14,901 bases of DNA from a bacterium (GTDB lineage Bacteria; Patescibacteria; Paceibacteria; UBA9973; UBA2103): the NCBI GenBank assembly GCA_021812925.1, contig JAKAMK010000008.1, positions 1 through 14,901 on the forward strand, given 5' to 3'. The notes beneath the pieces were generated by a model. It made no database searches, was not told where the DNA came from, and saw only the letters and a list, made by a program, of their open reading frames with translations. Position 1 is the stretch's first letter, and each line of letters opens with the position of its first letter. Made by a program: the position numbers and the translations under genes. Below, piece by piece: positions 1 to 6,222 of this stretch.

Positions 1-463
1 CCTCCTCGACGAGGTCGATGAGGTCCTTCTCCTCCACCATGTCCACCTTGTTGAGGAAGACGATGAGCTTCTTCAATCCCACCTGCTTCGCAAGGAGGAT
101 GTGCTCGCGGGTCTGCGGCATGACGCCGTCAGTCGCGGCGACCACGAGGACCGCGCCATCCATCTGGGCGGCACCCGTGATCATGTTCTTGATGTAGTCA
201 GCGTGGCCCGGTGCGTCGATGTGCGCGTAGTGGCGGTTCGGCGTCTCGTACTCCGAGTGGTGGAGCGCGATGGTGATGCCGCGCGCCTTCTCTTCCGGTG
301 CGCTGTCAATCTTGTCGACTTCCTCGACGCGGGAATCGTAGCCCTCGCCCTTCAGCATCTGAAGGACGTGGAGGATGCCAGCGGTGAGGGTCGTCTTGCC
401 GTGGTCAACGTGGCCGATGGTGCCCACGTTCATGTGCGGCTTGGTTCGTGCAAATTCTGCCAT
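1..463 (-). CDS. tuf: Elongation factor Tu, N-terminal part (3' end outside window)
   Basis: EF-Tu is the GTPase that delivers aminoacyl-tRNA to the ribosomal A site. The 154 visible codons cover most of the G domain: G1 GHVDHGKTT at residues 18-26, G2 RGITI at 61-65, G3 DAPGH at 83-87, the conserved stretch [12 protein letters not shown], and G4 NKVD at 138-141. The start is fixed by the family N-terminus [18 protein letters not shown]. No Shine-Dalgarno sequence precedes the ATG. Two differences from the usual bacterial sequence are visible. DAPGH replaces DCPGH, and ALHHSEY replaces the switch I-proximal NTSHVEY type. I believe such substitutions occur in Parcubacteria, but this is unverified here. 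It is the last gene of the dispersed str cluster and has its own promoter at 591-619. The reading frame is open to the window edge. Confidence 0.97.
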   Translation of the reverse strand, partial: MAEFARTKPHMNVGTIGHVDHGKTTLTAGILHVLQMLKGEGYDSRVEEVDKIDSAPEEKARGITIALHHSEYETPNRHYAHIDAPGHADYIKNMITGAAQMDGAVLVVAATDGVMPQTREHILLAKQVGLKKLIVFLNKVDMVEEKDLIDLVEE

Positions 464-617
464 AGTCGTTACGGATAAGTGATGAATAACTCCGACCGAG
501 TCGGAAACAACCCTCCGGCCCGCCAACACGAATCCACCTTACGGCAGAGAGAGACAAGCCAAAGAGCGACGCCAAGATGCGTTAGGAAGAACTATACGAA
601 AGCCGCGGGAAATACGC
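464..617 (-). other. Spacer between tuf and the upstream terminator
   Basis: This non-coding stretch carries the tuf promoter and a leader of about 120 nt. Within the leader, 491-505 can form a small six-pair stem (TCCGAC/GTCGGA, three-base loop). I see no uORF, riboswitch or Shine-Dalgarno sequence. Short ORFs across it on both strands look like chance frames. Confidence 0.4.
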
Positions 618-619
618 AA
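591..619 (-). promoter_or_regulatory. Promoter for tuf
   Basis: On the minus strand a TTGCGT box (614-619) is followed by a 17-nt spacer and TATAGT (591-596), five of six matches to the -10 consensus. The predicted start is near 583, giving a leader of about 120 nt before the tuf ATG. The -35 box overlaps the foot of the upstream terminator hairpin by two bases. The same TTGCnT plus TATA(G/T)T arrangement precedes rpsL and fusA. Confidence 0.6.
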
Positions 620-646
620 CCCCGCCGCGCTACGCGCGGCGGGGTT
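618..646 (-). terminator. Terminator hairpin after the DUF805 gene
   Basis: A perfect 13-bp GC-rich stem (AACCCCGCCGCGC with its complement) closes a three-base loop at 631-633. It begins 13 bases past the DUF805 stop codon. The downstream tract on the minus strand is only weakly T-rich (GCGTATTT), so termination efficiency is uncertain. Its 3' foot overlaps the tuf -35 box. Confidence 0.6.
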
Positions 647-659
647 CCCGTATCGCCGA

Positions 660-1082
660 CTAGTGCACGGACGCCTCGGGCGGAACGCCGGCGGACGGCG
701 CGGGAGCCGCTCCAGGGCCTCGCGGGAATAGCGTCGCGAGGATGTCGACCTCGGTCGACGGGACTGGACCGTAGGCATTCGGCGCTTGTTCACCCCGCTT
801 GAAGAGAATCATGAGACCGAAGACGATGTTCGCGAGCGGCACGAGCGTGAGGAGCGACCACCAGCCGTTCCAGCCGAGGTCGTGGCAACGGCGGATGATG
901 AGCGAGAAGTTGAGGAAGATGACTGCGATGTACGCGAGGAGGAGCACCACGAAACCGACGATGCGACCGAACACGAGCGCCAAGAGGACGATGAGTACCC
1001 AGGCGAAGATGCCGGTCGTGAACGAGCTCAGAAAGTAGTTCAGGCGAGCGATGCGACCCGTGAAGAAGCGGTAGGAGTCCAT
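660..1082 (-). CDS. DUF805 family membrane protein
   Basis: A 140-residue integral membrane protein of the DUF805 family (function unknown, inner membrane). Diagnostic features are FTGRIARLNYF near residues 7-17, the signature RRCHDLGWNGWW at about 64-75, and the closing pattern G-x-N-x-YGP after the third membrane segment. Hydrophobic segments lie at roughly 17-37, 39-62 and 75-94. The cytoplasmic tail is Ala/Pro-rich and low complexity. An ATG at 1136 would add 18 residues, but that stretch is translated across the intergenic hairpin at 1101-1125 and does not match the family, so the ATG at 1082 is preferred. It lies between the 169-residue hypothetical gene and tuf and ends in its own hairpin. 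No Shine-Dalgarno sequence is present. A CATATT box (1087-1092) only a few bases upstream of the ATG raises the possibility of a nearly leaderless mRNA. Confidence 0.88.
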   Translation of the reverse strand: MDSYRFFTGRIARLNYFLSSFTTGIFAWVLIVLLALVFGRIVGFVVLLLAYIAVIFLNFSLIIRRCHDLGWNGWWSLLTLVPLANIVFGLMILFKRGEQAPNAYGPVPSTEVDILATLFPRGPGAAPAPSAGVPPEASVH

Positions 1083-1100
1083 ACGGAATATGATGCCACC

Positions 1101-1125
1101 GCGACCAGCCCTTCGGGCCGGTCGC
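1101..1125 (-). terminator. Terminator-like hairpin after the 169-residue gene
   Basis: An 11-pair stem with one G-U pair (GCGACCGGCCC against GGGCTGGTCGC, read on the minus strand) closes a GAA loop. It starts 13 bases beyond the stop codon at 1139-1141. No T-run follows, so it could equally be an mRNA 3'-stabilising stem. Confidence 0.5.
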
Positions 1126-1138
1126 GCCGCATTCATGC

Positions 1139-1648
1139 CTAGAGACGCACGGTATCTATGTCTTGCTCGATACCGCGCTTCCTATAGTTCTCCTGAACAA
1201 GCGCCTTGTAGGCATCGCCGAAAGGCGTTCCAGCAAATTTCGCCTGGTACGTCCGGACGGCTTCCACCGAAGGATTGCCATCGGCCTTGAGCGTATTCTC
1301 GAAAAACTTCTTCGCGAACTCTGCCTGGGCATCAGGCGCCATCGCCGCAAGCACTTCTACCGAATCATTCTCTCCGCCTGTCGTTAGGTCCGTCAGCTCA
1401 CGCACGAGCTTCCACGATGGCGCCTGCTCTTTCGGCCGCCGATGCTCCATAGGCGTACCCAGGTTGTTATGAGCCGCCTCAATCTTCGCCTCGTCAACAA
1501 GATCTCCTTCGTATCCTTTTGCAGCGTTCTGGACGTCCCACGCCCTAGCTTCATCTGCGGAACGCGGCGGCCTGTCCGGTATGTGGTCAGGAAATTCCTC
1601 GATTCCCTGAACCTCTTGCTTCTCCTGCCTTGGCATTTCCGCGCTCAT
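1139..1648 (-). CDS. Hypothetical soluble charged protein, 169 residues
   Basis: I do not recognise this gene. The product is hydrophilic and acidic, with no signal peptide or membrane segment. The N-terminal third is rich in Glu, Pro and Arg and probably disordered. The C-terminal half (from about residue 75) looks alpha-helical, with segments such as SWKLVRELTDL, VEVLAAMAPDAQAEFAKKFF and FGDAYKALVQENYRK. The ATG at 1648 is chosen because an upstream ATG at 1735 would place a 10-bp hairpin (1690-1713) inside the coding region. A second in-frame ATG at 1636 is also possible. No Shine-Dalgarno sequence is seen, but CAGTAAAC lies just before the ATG, as in the neighbouring 151-residue gene. Both genes sit between fusA and tuf in separate transcription units. 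The function is unknown. Confidence 0.7.
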   Translation of the reverse strand: MSAEMPRQEKQEVQGIEEFPDHIPDRPPRSADEARAWDVQNAAKGYEGDLVDEAKIEAAHNNLGTPMEHRRPKEQAPSWKLVRELTDLTTGGENDSVEVLAAMAPDAQAEFAKKFFENTLKADGNPSVEAVRTYQAKFAGTPFGDAYKALVQENYRKRGIEQDIDTVRL

Positions 1649-1678
1649 ATGTTTACTGTTAGCTCGGCTATGCCGCTC

Positions 1679-1687
1679 AGGGTAGCA
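1679..1687 (-). promoter_or_regulatory. Possible extended -10 box for the 169-residue gene
   Basis: TGCTACCCT on the minus strand sits five bases beyond the hairpin at 1690-1713 and about 30 bases before the ATG. It matches an extended -10 (TGn plus hexamer) only moderately, and no -35 box is recognisable because that position falls inside the hairpin. It is supported mainly by the parallel layout in front of the 151-residue gene. Confidence 0.35.
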
Positions 1688-1689
1688 CA

Positions 1690-1713
1690 GCGGCCGCCCG
1701 TGAGGGCGGCCGC
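1690..1713 (-). terminator. Terminator-like hairpin after the 151-residue gene
   Basis: A perfect 10-bp stem, GCGGCCGCCC with its complement, closes a four-base loop (GTGA on the plus strand). It starts 27 bases after the stop codon at 1741-1743. There is no T-run. The left arm and the CACAG flank recur almost unchanged at 2231-2259. Confidence 0.55.
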
Positions 1714-1740
1714 ACATGCGCAACCGAGCTGCCACTCGTG

Positions 1741-2196
1741 CTACTCGGGCGCCTTTTCTTCCGTCATCGATACTATCTTCCCGTCTGGACCGAGCTTCGC
1801 GTCATATATCGGTTCATGCAAGTCGACAGTCGTAACCGGCTTCTCGAGGTTGATGTCTACCGTCTTCTCATGGAGATCGATGGATGCGGGCTTCGGCGCC
1901 ATGTCGGACGCGGGGATATTCACGACCGGTTGACCCTTCTCGTTCATGGTGATGGTTTCTCCATGCGGGCCCGTTTGCCGGAGCGCCATTTGCTCATGCA
2001 CGGGCATCTGCTGCTCTGCTTTTACAGCGGTCGCGCCGTGTTCCGGCTGCATCATTTCGACCACAGCTTCCTGCCCGAGTCCTCCCGGAGAGGCCATCGC
2101 CCCCGCGGTTATCGCGGCACCGAGGACAGCCGCCTCTTTGATGGTCTTCTTGCGTCCATCGGAAGAAAACGCCTTGAACATATTCTCGAATCCCAT
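1741..2196 (-). CDS. Hypothetical protein, 151 residues, with short N-terminal hydrophobic segment
   Basis: I do not recognise this gene. After a short basic N-terminus (RKKTIK at about 15-20) comes a small hydrophobic, Ala-rich stretch at about 21-36. It could be a weak membrane anchor or signal-like segment, but there is no clear cleavage site. The remainder is polar. Toward the C-terminus a short motif recurs: IDLHE at 106-110, VDINLE at 113-118 and VDLHE at 124-128, followed by a GPDGKIVSM strand-like end. That suggests a small repetitive beta structure. The start is an ATG without a Shine-Dalgarno sequence, preceded by CAGTAAAC. The gene is flanked on both sides by closely similar GCGGCCGC hairpins and has a possible extended -10 box at 2224-2232. 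It follows fusA on the same strand and appears to be a separate transcription unit. Confidence 0.7.
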   Translation of the reverse strand: MGFENMFKAFSSDGRKKTIKEAAVLGAAITAGAMASPGGLGQEAVVEMMQPEHGATAVKAEQQMPVHEQMALRQTGPHGETITMNEKGQPVVNIPASDMAPKPASIDLHEKTVDINLEKPVTTVDLHEPIYDAKLGPDGKIVSMTEEKAPE

Positions 2197-2223
2197 TGGA
2201 ATGTCGTTTACTGGTATGGCCCC

Positions 2224-2232
2224 AGTATGACA
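2224..2232 (-). promoter_or_regulatory. Possible extended -10 promoter for the 151-residue gene
   Basis: TGTCATACT on the minus strand matches an extended -10 element (TG, one base, then CATACT). It lies two bases past the foot of the hairpin at 2235-2259. The -35 position falls inside the hairpin and shows no match. The predicted leader is about 20 nt. Confidence 0.4.
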
Positions 2233-2234
2233 CA

Positions 2235-2259
2235 GCGGCCGCCCTCTCTGGACGGCCGC
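2235..2259 (-). terminator. Terminator-like hairpin after fusA
   Basis: GCGGCCGCCC pairs with GGACGGCCGC around a five-base loop, ten positions with one C-A mismatch. It begins about 26 bases after the fusA stop codon at 2286-2288. No T-run follows. It is a near copy of the hairpin at 1690-1713, including the CACAG flank. Confidence 0.5.
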
Positions 2260-2285
2260 CTTGGATATGAGGTCCGGCTTTGTAG

Positions 2286-4460
<2,175 letters not shown>

Positions 4461-4463
4461 AAA

Positions 4464-4498
4464 GGCAGTATGCGGTAGGCGGTAAGCAGTAGGCAGTA
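4464..4498 (-). repeat. Five-copy heptamer repeat in the fusA leader
   Basis: Five contiguous 7-nt units, consensus (G/A/T)GC(A/G)GTA on the plus strand: GGCAGTA, TGCGGTA, GGCGGTA, AGCAGTA, GGCAGTA. On the fusA mRNA they read TAC(T/C)GC(C/T/A), and the array ends three bases before the ATG, where a Shine-Dalgarno sequence would be expected. Unit variation affects only positions 1 and 4. Confidence 0.85.
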
Positions 4499-4512
4499 AA
4501 TACTAAAGAAAA

Positions 4513-4528
4513 AACGCGCCGGGGCGTT
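4513..4528 (-). promoter_or_regulatory. Possible attenuator hairpin at the 5' end of the fusA mRNA
   Basis: AACGC (4524-4528 on the minus strand) can pair with GCGTT (4513-4517) around a six-base loop. This stem is followed directly by TTTTCTTT. It lies at the predicted transcript start, so it may be an early terminator or 5' stabiliser. The stem is only five pairs, so the call is weak. Confidence 0.25.
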
Positions 4529-4534
4529 ACCCGC

Positions 4535-4562
4535 AATATATAGGAAAGGGCCCAAAAAGCAA
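4535..4562 (-). promoter_or_regulatory. Promoter for fusA
   Basis: Minus-strand TTGCTT (4557-4562), a 16-nt spacer, and TATATT (4535-4540). The predicted start is near 4528, giving a leader of about 68 nt. The -35 box lies wholly inside the arm of the terminator hairpin at 4556-4596. The context TTCCTATATA(T/G)TGCG is shared with the rpsL promoter. Confidence 0.65.
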
Positions 4563-4596
4563 AACCCGCGGCGCAGAGCGCCGCGGGTTTTGCTTT
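4556..4596 (-). terminator. Strong intrinsic terminator after the 57-residue gene
   Basis: A perfect 19-bp stem runs from AAAGCAAAACCC to GGGTTTTGCTTT with an AGA loop at 4575-4577. It starts just past the stop codon at 4600-4602. T-rich tails on both sides make it potentially bidirectional, although no gene on the plus strand needs it. Confidence 0.85.
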
Positions 4597-4599
4597 GTC

Positions 4600-4773
4600 C
4601 TAGCCGATGAGCCCCGCGTAGTGGAGCAGCACGAGGAAAGCGCCGATTTCTACAAAGAAGAGCCCGAGGCCTATCGGAGAGCCCCAGGAGAACCAGGAGC
4701 CCCAGCTCCGCCAGTTCTTCATCCCCCAGTCTTCGTAATCATGACGCTTTCGCTCTTCGTCGTTGATATCCAT
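4600..4773 (-). CDS. 57-residue tryptophan-rich single-span membrane microprotein
   Basis: A small ORF below common length cut-offs. The first 20 residues are highly charged (MDINDEERKRHDYEDWGMKN). A tryptophan cluster follows, with W at positions 16, 21, 24, 27 and 30. One hydrophobic span covers about residues 33-55 (from SPIGLGLFFVEIG to YAGLIG). This predicts a single-pass inner-membrane peptide with an amphipathic Trp-rich interfacial belt. Support for expression is good: an extended -10 box lies at 4873-4881, an AAGG sequence 11 bases before the ATG is the only Shine-Dalgarno-like site in the window, and a strong terminator starts four bases after the stop. It lies between rpsG and fusA in the dispersed str cluster. 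I cannot assign a family or function. Confidence 0.72.
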   Translation of the reverse strand: MDINDEERKRHDYEDWGMKNWRSWGSWFSWGSPIGLGLFFVEIGAFLVLLHYAGLIG

Positions 4774-4872
4774 AGAGCGGATTACCTTGATAACGGCCTG
4801 CCGGTGCGCCGCGTTCCGCTTTGTTCGCCGGCCCGGCGTGCGGAGGTGGGTGCGGGCTTACCACTCGCCGAT

Positions 4873-4881
4873 ACTATAGCA
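4873..4881 (-). promoter_or_regulatory. Extended -10 promoter for the 57-residue gene
   Basis: TGCTATAGT on the minus strand is a strong extended -10 element. No convincing -35 box is seen 16-18 bases upstream. The predicted leader is about 92 nt and GC-rich. Confidence 0.55.
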
Positions 4882-5076
4882 GAAGGCAGGAAAACAGGCG
4901 CGTGCGAACAGAACATTCCTGAAATCGGATGCTGAGCGCGACCAGTATTGCTTGGCCGTACCCGACCTTAGCAAAACGGAAGCACTCTTGTGGTGAGGCG
5001 CTGGCAAAATTCGGAGGAAGCGGGGCTCGACGCGTTAGGTTCCGCAAAATTTCGGATGCATTGCGAGGCGCGTAGA

Positions 5077-5133
5077 AAAAAGACCGCGAGCAATACTACG
5101 ACGTAGTGTGGACGTAGTGTGAGCGGTCTTTTT
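5077..5133 (-). terminator. Terminator of the rpsL-rpsG unit, with duplicated loop
   Basis: The outer 11-bp stem AAAAAGACCGC (5077-5087) pairs with GCGGTCTTTTT (5123-5133). On the minus strand the stem is followed by a T-run, so it should terminate the rpsG transcript about 115 bases after the stop codon. The interior contains GACGTAGTGTG twice in tandem (5100-5110 and 5111-5121). One copy pairs with AATACTACG just before it. Confidence 0.75.
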
Positions 5134-5165
5134 CGTGCGCAACGAAGTAGGGCGCCGAAATTTAA

Positions 5166-5192
5166 CGAAACCTACCAAGCGAAGTGGGCATA
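5166..5192 (-). repeat. Degenerate copy of the rpsG 3' end
   Basis: This 27-base segment matches 5242-5268 (the last codons and stop of rpsG) at 21 positions. Read in the rpsG direction it encodes Y-A-H-F-A-W-stop, against F-A-H-F-A-W-stop in rpsG. All differences but the first codon are synonymous third-position changes (including TAG for TAA). It looks like a relic of an earlier or duplicated rpsG end, 76 bases downstream of the true stop. Confidence 0.6.
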
Positions 5193-5200
5193 CCCATGCG

Positions 5201-5272
5201 GGCATGCTCCATTTTGCAGCTGGAATTTTCTTCGCTTCGCTCGAAAATTACCAGGCAAAATGGGCAAATGCC
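5201..5272 (-). repeat. Inverted repeat spanning the rpsG stop codon
   Basis: The right arm (5243-5263) contains the last three rpsG codons, the stop and a few bases beyond. The left arm (5209-5230) is its reverse complement except for a two-base insertion and a one-base bulge. An outer GGCAT/ATGCC pair (5201-5205, 5268-5272) may extend it. The loop is 12 bases (5231-5242). The rpsG mRNA could fold its stop codon into this stem. Confidence 0.75.
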
Positions 5273-5712
5273 TTGTTCGCATCCGCCATGCGGTGCATCT
5301 CGTCCTTCTTCTTGATAGCGTCTCCCTCGTTGTTGGCCGCGAGCTTCAGCTGCTCGGCGAGCTTCTCCGCCATGGGCTTACCCTTACCGGAGCGGGCGCT
5401 GCCGATAATCCAGCGGAAGGCGAGCGCGAGGCGGCGCGCCTGCGGGACTTCGCGCGGCACCTGGTAGTTCGCACCGCCGACGCGGCGAGAGCGCACCTCC
5501 ATGAGAGGAGAGACGTTCCGGATAGCCGTATCGAACGTCTCCAAGGGGTCGACGCCGTCCGTCTTAAGCTTCTCCATCGCGTCGTAAACGATGGTACGCG
5601 CAGTGTCCTTCTTGCCATCCCACATAACGGCATTCATGAAACGGGTGAGCGTCTCCGAGCCGTACTTCGTGTCCGGCTGCCAGGTACGCTTCTTCTTGAG
5701 GGGGCGACGCAT
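5248..5712 (-). CDS. rpsG: 30S ribosomal protein uS7
   Basis: uS7 organises the head of the small subunit by binding the 3' major domain of 16S rRNA, and it contacts E-site tRNA. The 154-residue length is typical. Recognisable stretches are the N-terminal MRRPLKKK, LTRFMNAVMWDGKKDTA, the core VSPLMEVRSRRVGGANYQVP, RRLALAFRWI, and the C-terminal KDEMHRMADANKAFAHFAW that matches the family ending. The start is an ATG 15 nt after the rpsL stop, with no Shine-Dalgarno sequence. It is co-transcribed with rpsL and followed by a hairpin that includes its stop codon and by an intrinsic terminator. In E. coli uS7 represses the str operon. No obvious operator of that kind is visible in the short gap here. 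Confidence 0.98.
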   Translation of the reverse strand: MRRPLKKKRTWQPDTKYGSETLTRFMNAVMWDGKKDTARTIVYDAMEKLKTDGVDPLETFDTAIRNVSPLMEVRSRRVGGANYQVPREVPQARRLALAFRWIIGSARSGKGKPMAEKLAEQLKLAANNEGDAIKKKDEMHRMADANKAFAHFAW

Positions 5713-5727
5713 GGTGAATTACAAAAG

Positions 5728-6138
5728 TTATGCTTTCGGGCGCTTCGCACCGTAGCGCGAGCGGCCGCGGCGGCGCTTCTCGAGACCGGCGGTGTCGAGC
5801 TTGCCGCGCACGATGGTGTACTGCACGCCGATGTCCTTCACGCGGCCGCCGCGCAGGAGCACGACCGAGTGCTCCTGGAGGTTGTGGCCCTCGCCCGGGA
5901 TGTAGGCCGTGACCTCCATGCCGTTCGTGAGGCGCACGCGGGCGATCTTGCGGATAGCCGAGTTCGGCTTGCGCGGAGTCTTCGTCGTTACCTTCGTGCA
6001 CACGCCGCGCTTGAACGGAGACGCGTAGTACGTCGGGCGGTTCTTCAAGGCATTAAAGCCTCGCGTCAAAGCGAGTACCTTCGTCTTGCGCTGCTTGTCC
6101 GTGCGGCGCTTCTTCGTGAGCTGGTTGATGGTAGCCAT
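5728..6138 (-). CDS. rpsL: 30S ribosomal protein uS12
   Basis: uS12 lies at the decoding centre and influences fidelity and streptomycin response. The 136-residue form starting [10 protein letters not shown] is chosen. An in-frame ATG at 6201 would run through the promoter and give a non-family N-terminus. Conserved parts present are [16 protein letters not shown] (58-61 for PNSA, the streptomycin-resistance lysine kept), [15 protein letters not shown] with the aspartate that RimO modifies in other bacteria, and the [11 protein letters not shown] end. Two departures are visible. About 13 extra residues lie before PNSA compared with E. coli, including [16 protein letters not shown]. In the second decoding loop [13 protein letters not shown] replaces VKDLPGVRYHTVRG, losing one residue and the conserved proline. 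The gene is promoted from 6173-6201 and also lies 84 nt downstream of the envelope operon with no terminator between. Confidence 0.98.
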   Translation of the reverse strand: MATINQLTKKRRTDKQRKTKVLALTRGFNALKNRPTYYASPFKRGVCTKVTTKTPRKPNSAIRKIARVRLTNGMEVTAYIPGEGHNLQEHSVVLLRGGRVKDIGVQYTIVRGKLDTAGLEKRRRGRSRYGAKRPKA

Positions 6139-6150
6139 TCGATATAAAGA

Positions 6151-6164
6151 CCCGCTCAAGCGGG
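6151..6164 (-). other. Short palindrome in the rpsL leader
   Basis: CCCGCTCAAGCGGG is a perfect six-bp inverted repeat with two central bases, 12 bases before the rpsL ATG. It lies at the predicted 5' end of the mRNA (leader about 28 nt). It could be a 5' stem or a protein-binding site. No Shine-Dalgarno sequence is present between it and the ATG. Confidence 0.4.
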
Positions 6165-6172
6165 ATGCGCGC

Positions 6173-6201
6173 ACTATATAGGAATACCCTGGGGAATGCA
6201 A
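6173..6201 (-). promoter_or_regulatory. Promoter for rpsL-rpsG
   Basis: Minus-strand TTGCAT (6196-6201), a 17-nt spacer, and TATAGT (6173-6178), with the local context TTCCTATATAGTGCG shared with the fusA promoter. It begins about 22 bases after the stop codon of the preceding gene. Confidence 0.65.
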
Positions 6202-6222
6202 ACGGCCTGGCCGCAGCCGAGA

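Larger units (their letters stand above)
4774..5247. other. Long spacer between rpsG and the 57-residue gene
   Basis: No convincing gene lies in this stretch of about 470 bp. Contents in order: the GC-rich leader and promoter of the 57-residue gene (4774-4881); a region with degenerate copies of GCAAAATTTCGGATGCA (4921-5060); the rpsG terminator with its duplicated loop (5077-5133); and degenerate direct and inverted copies of the rpsG 3' end (5166-5247). The 104-residue plus-strand frame across 4621-4935 is antisense to the microprotein and looks spurious. Confidence 0.6.

Noticed and set aside
479..802. 107-residue plus-strand frame
   Set aside because: Covers the tuf promoter and the terminator hairpin. 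Arg/Pro/Thr-rich low-quality sequence with no gene signals.
4464..4498. Heptamer array as a CRISPR array
   Set aside because: The units are only 7 nt, contiguous and without spacers, and no cas genes are present.
4621..4935. 104-residue plus-strand frame
   Set aside because: Antisense to the 57-residue microprotein and its promoter. It has no recognisable domain, while the opposite strand has promoter and terminator support.
5119..6147. 342-residue plus-strand open frame
   Set aside because: It is fully antisense to rpsG and rpsL, which are certain genes. Its Arg/Leu/Ala-rich translation is typical of a GC-rich shadow frame.
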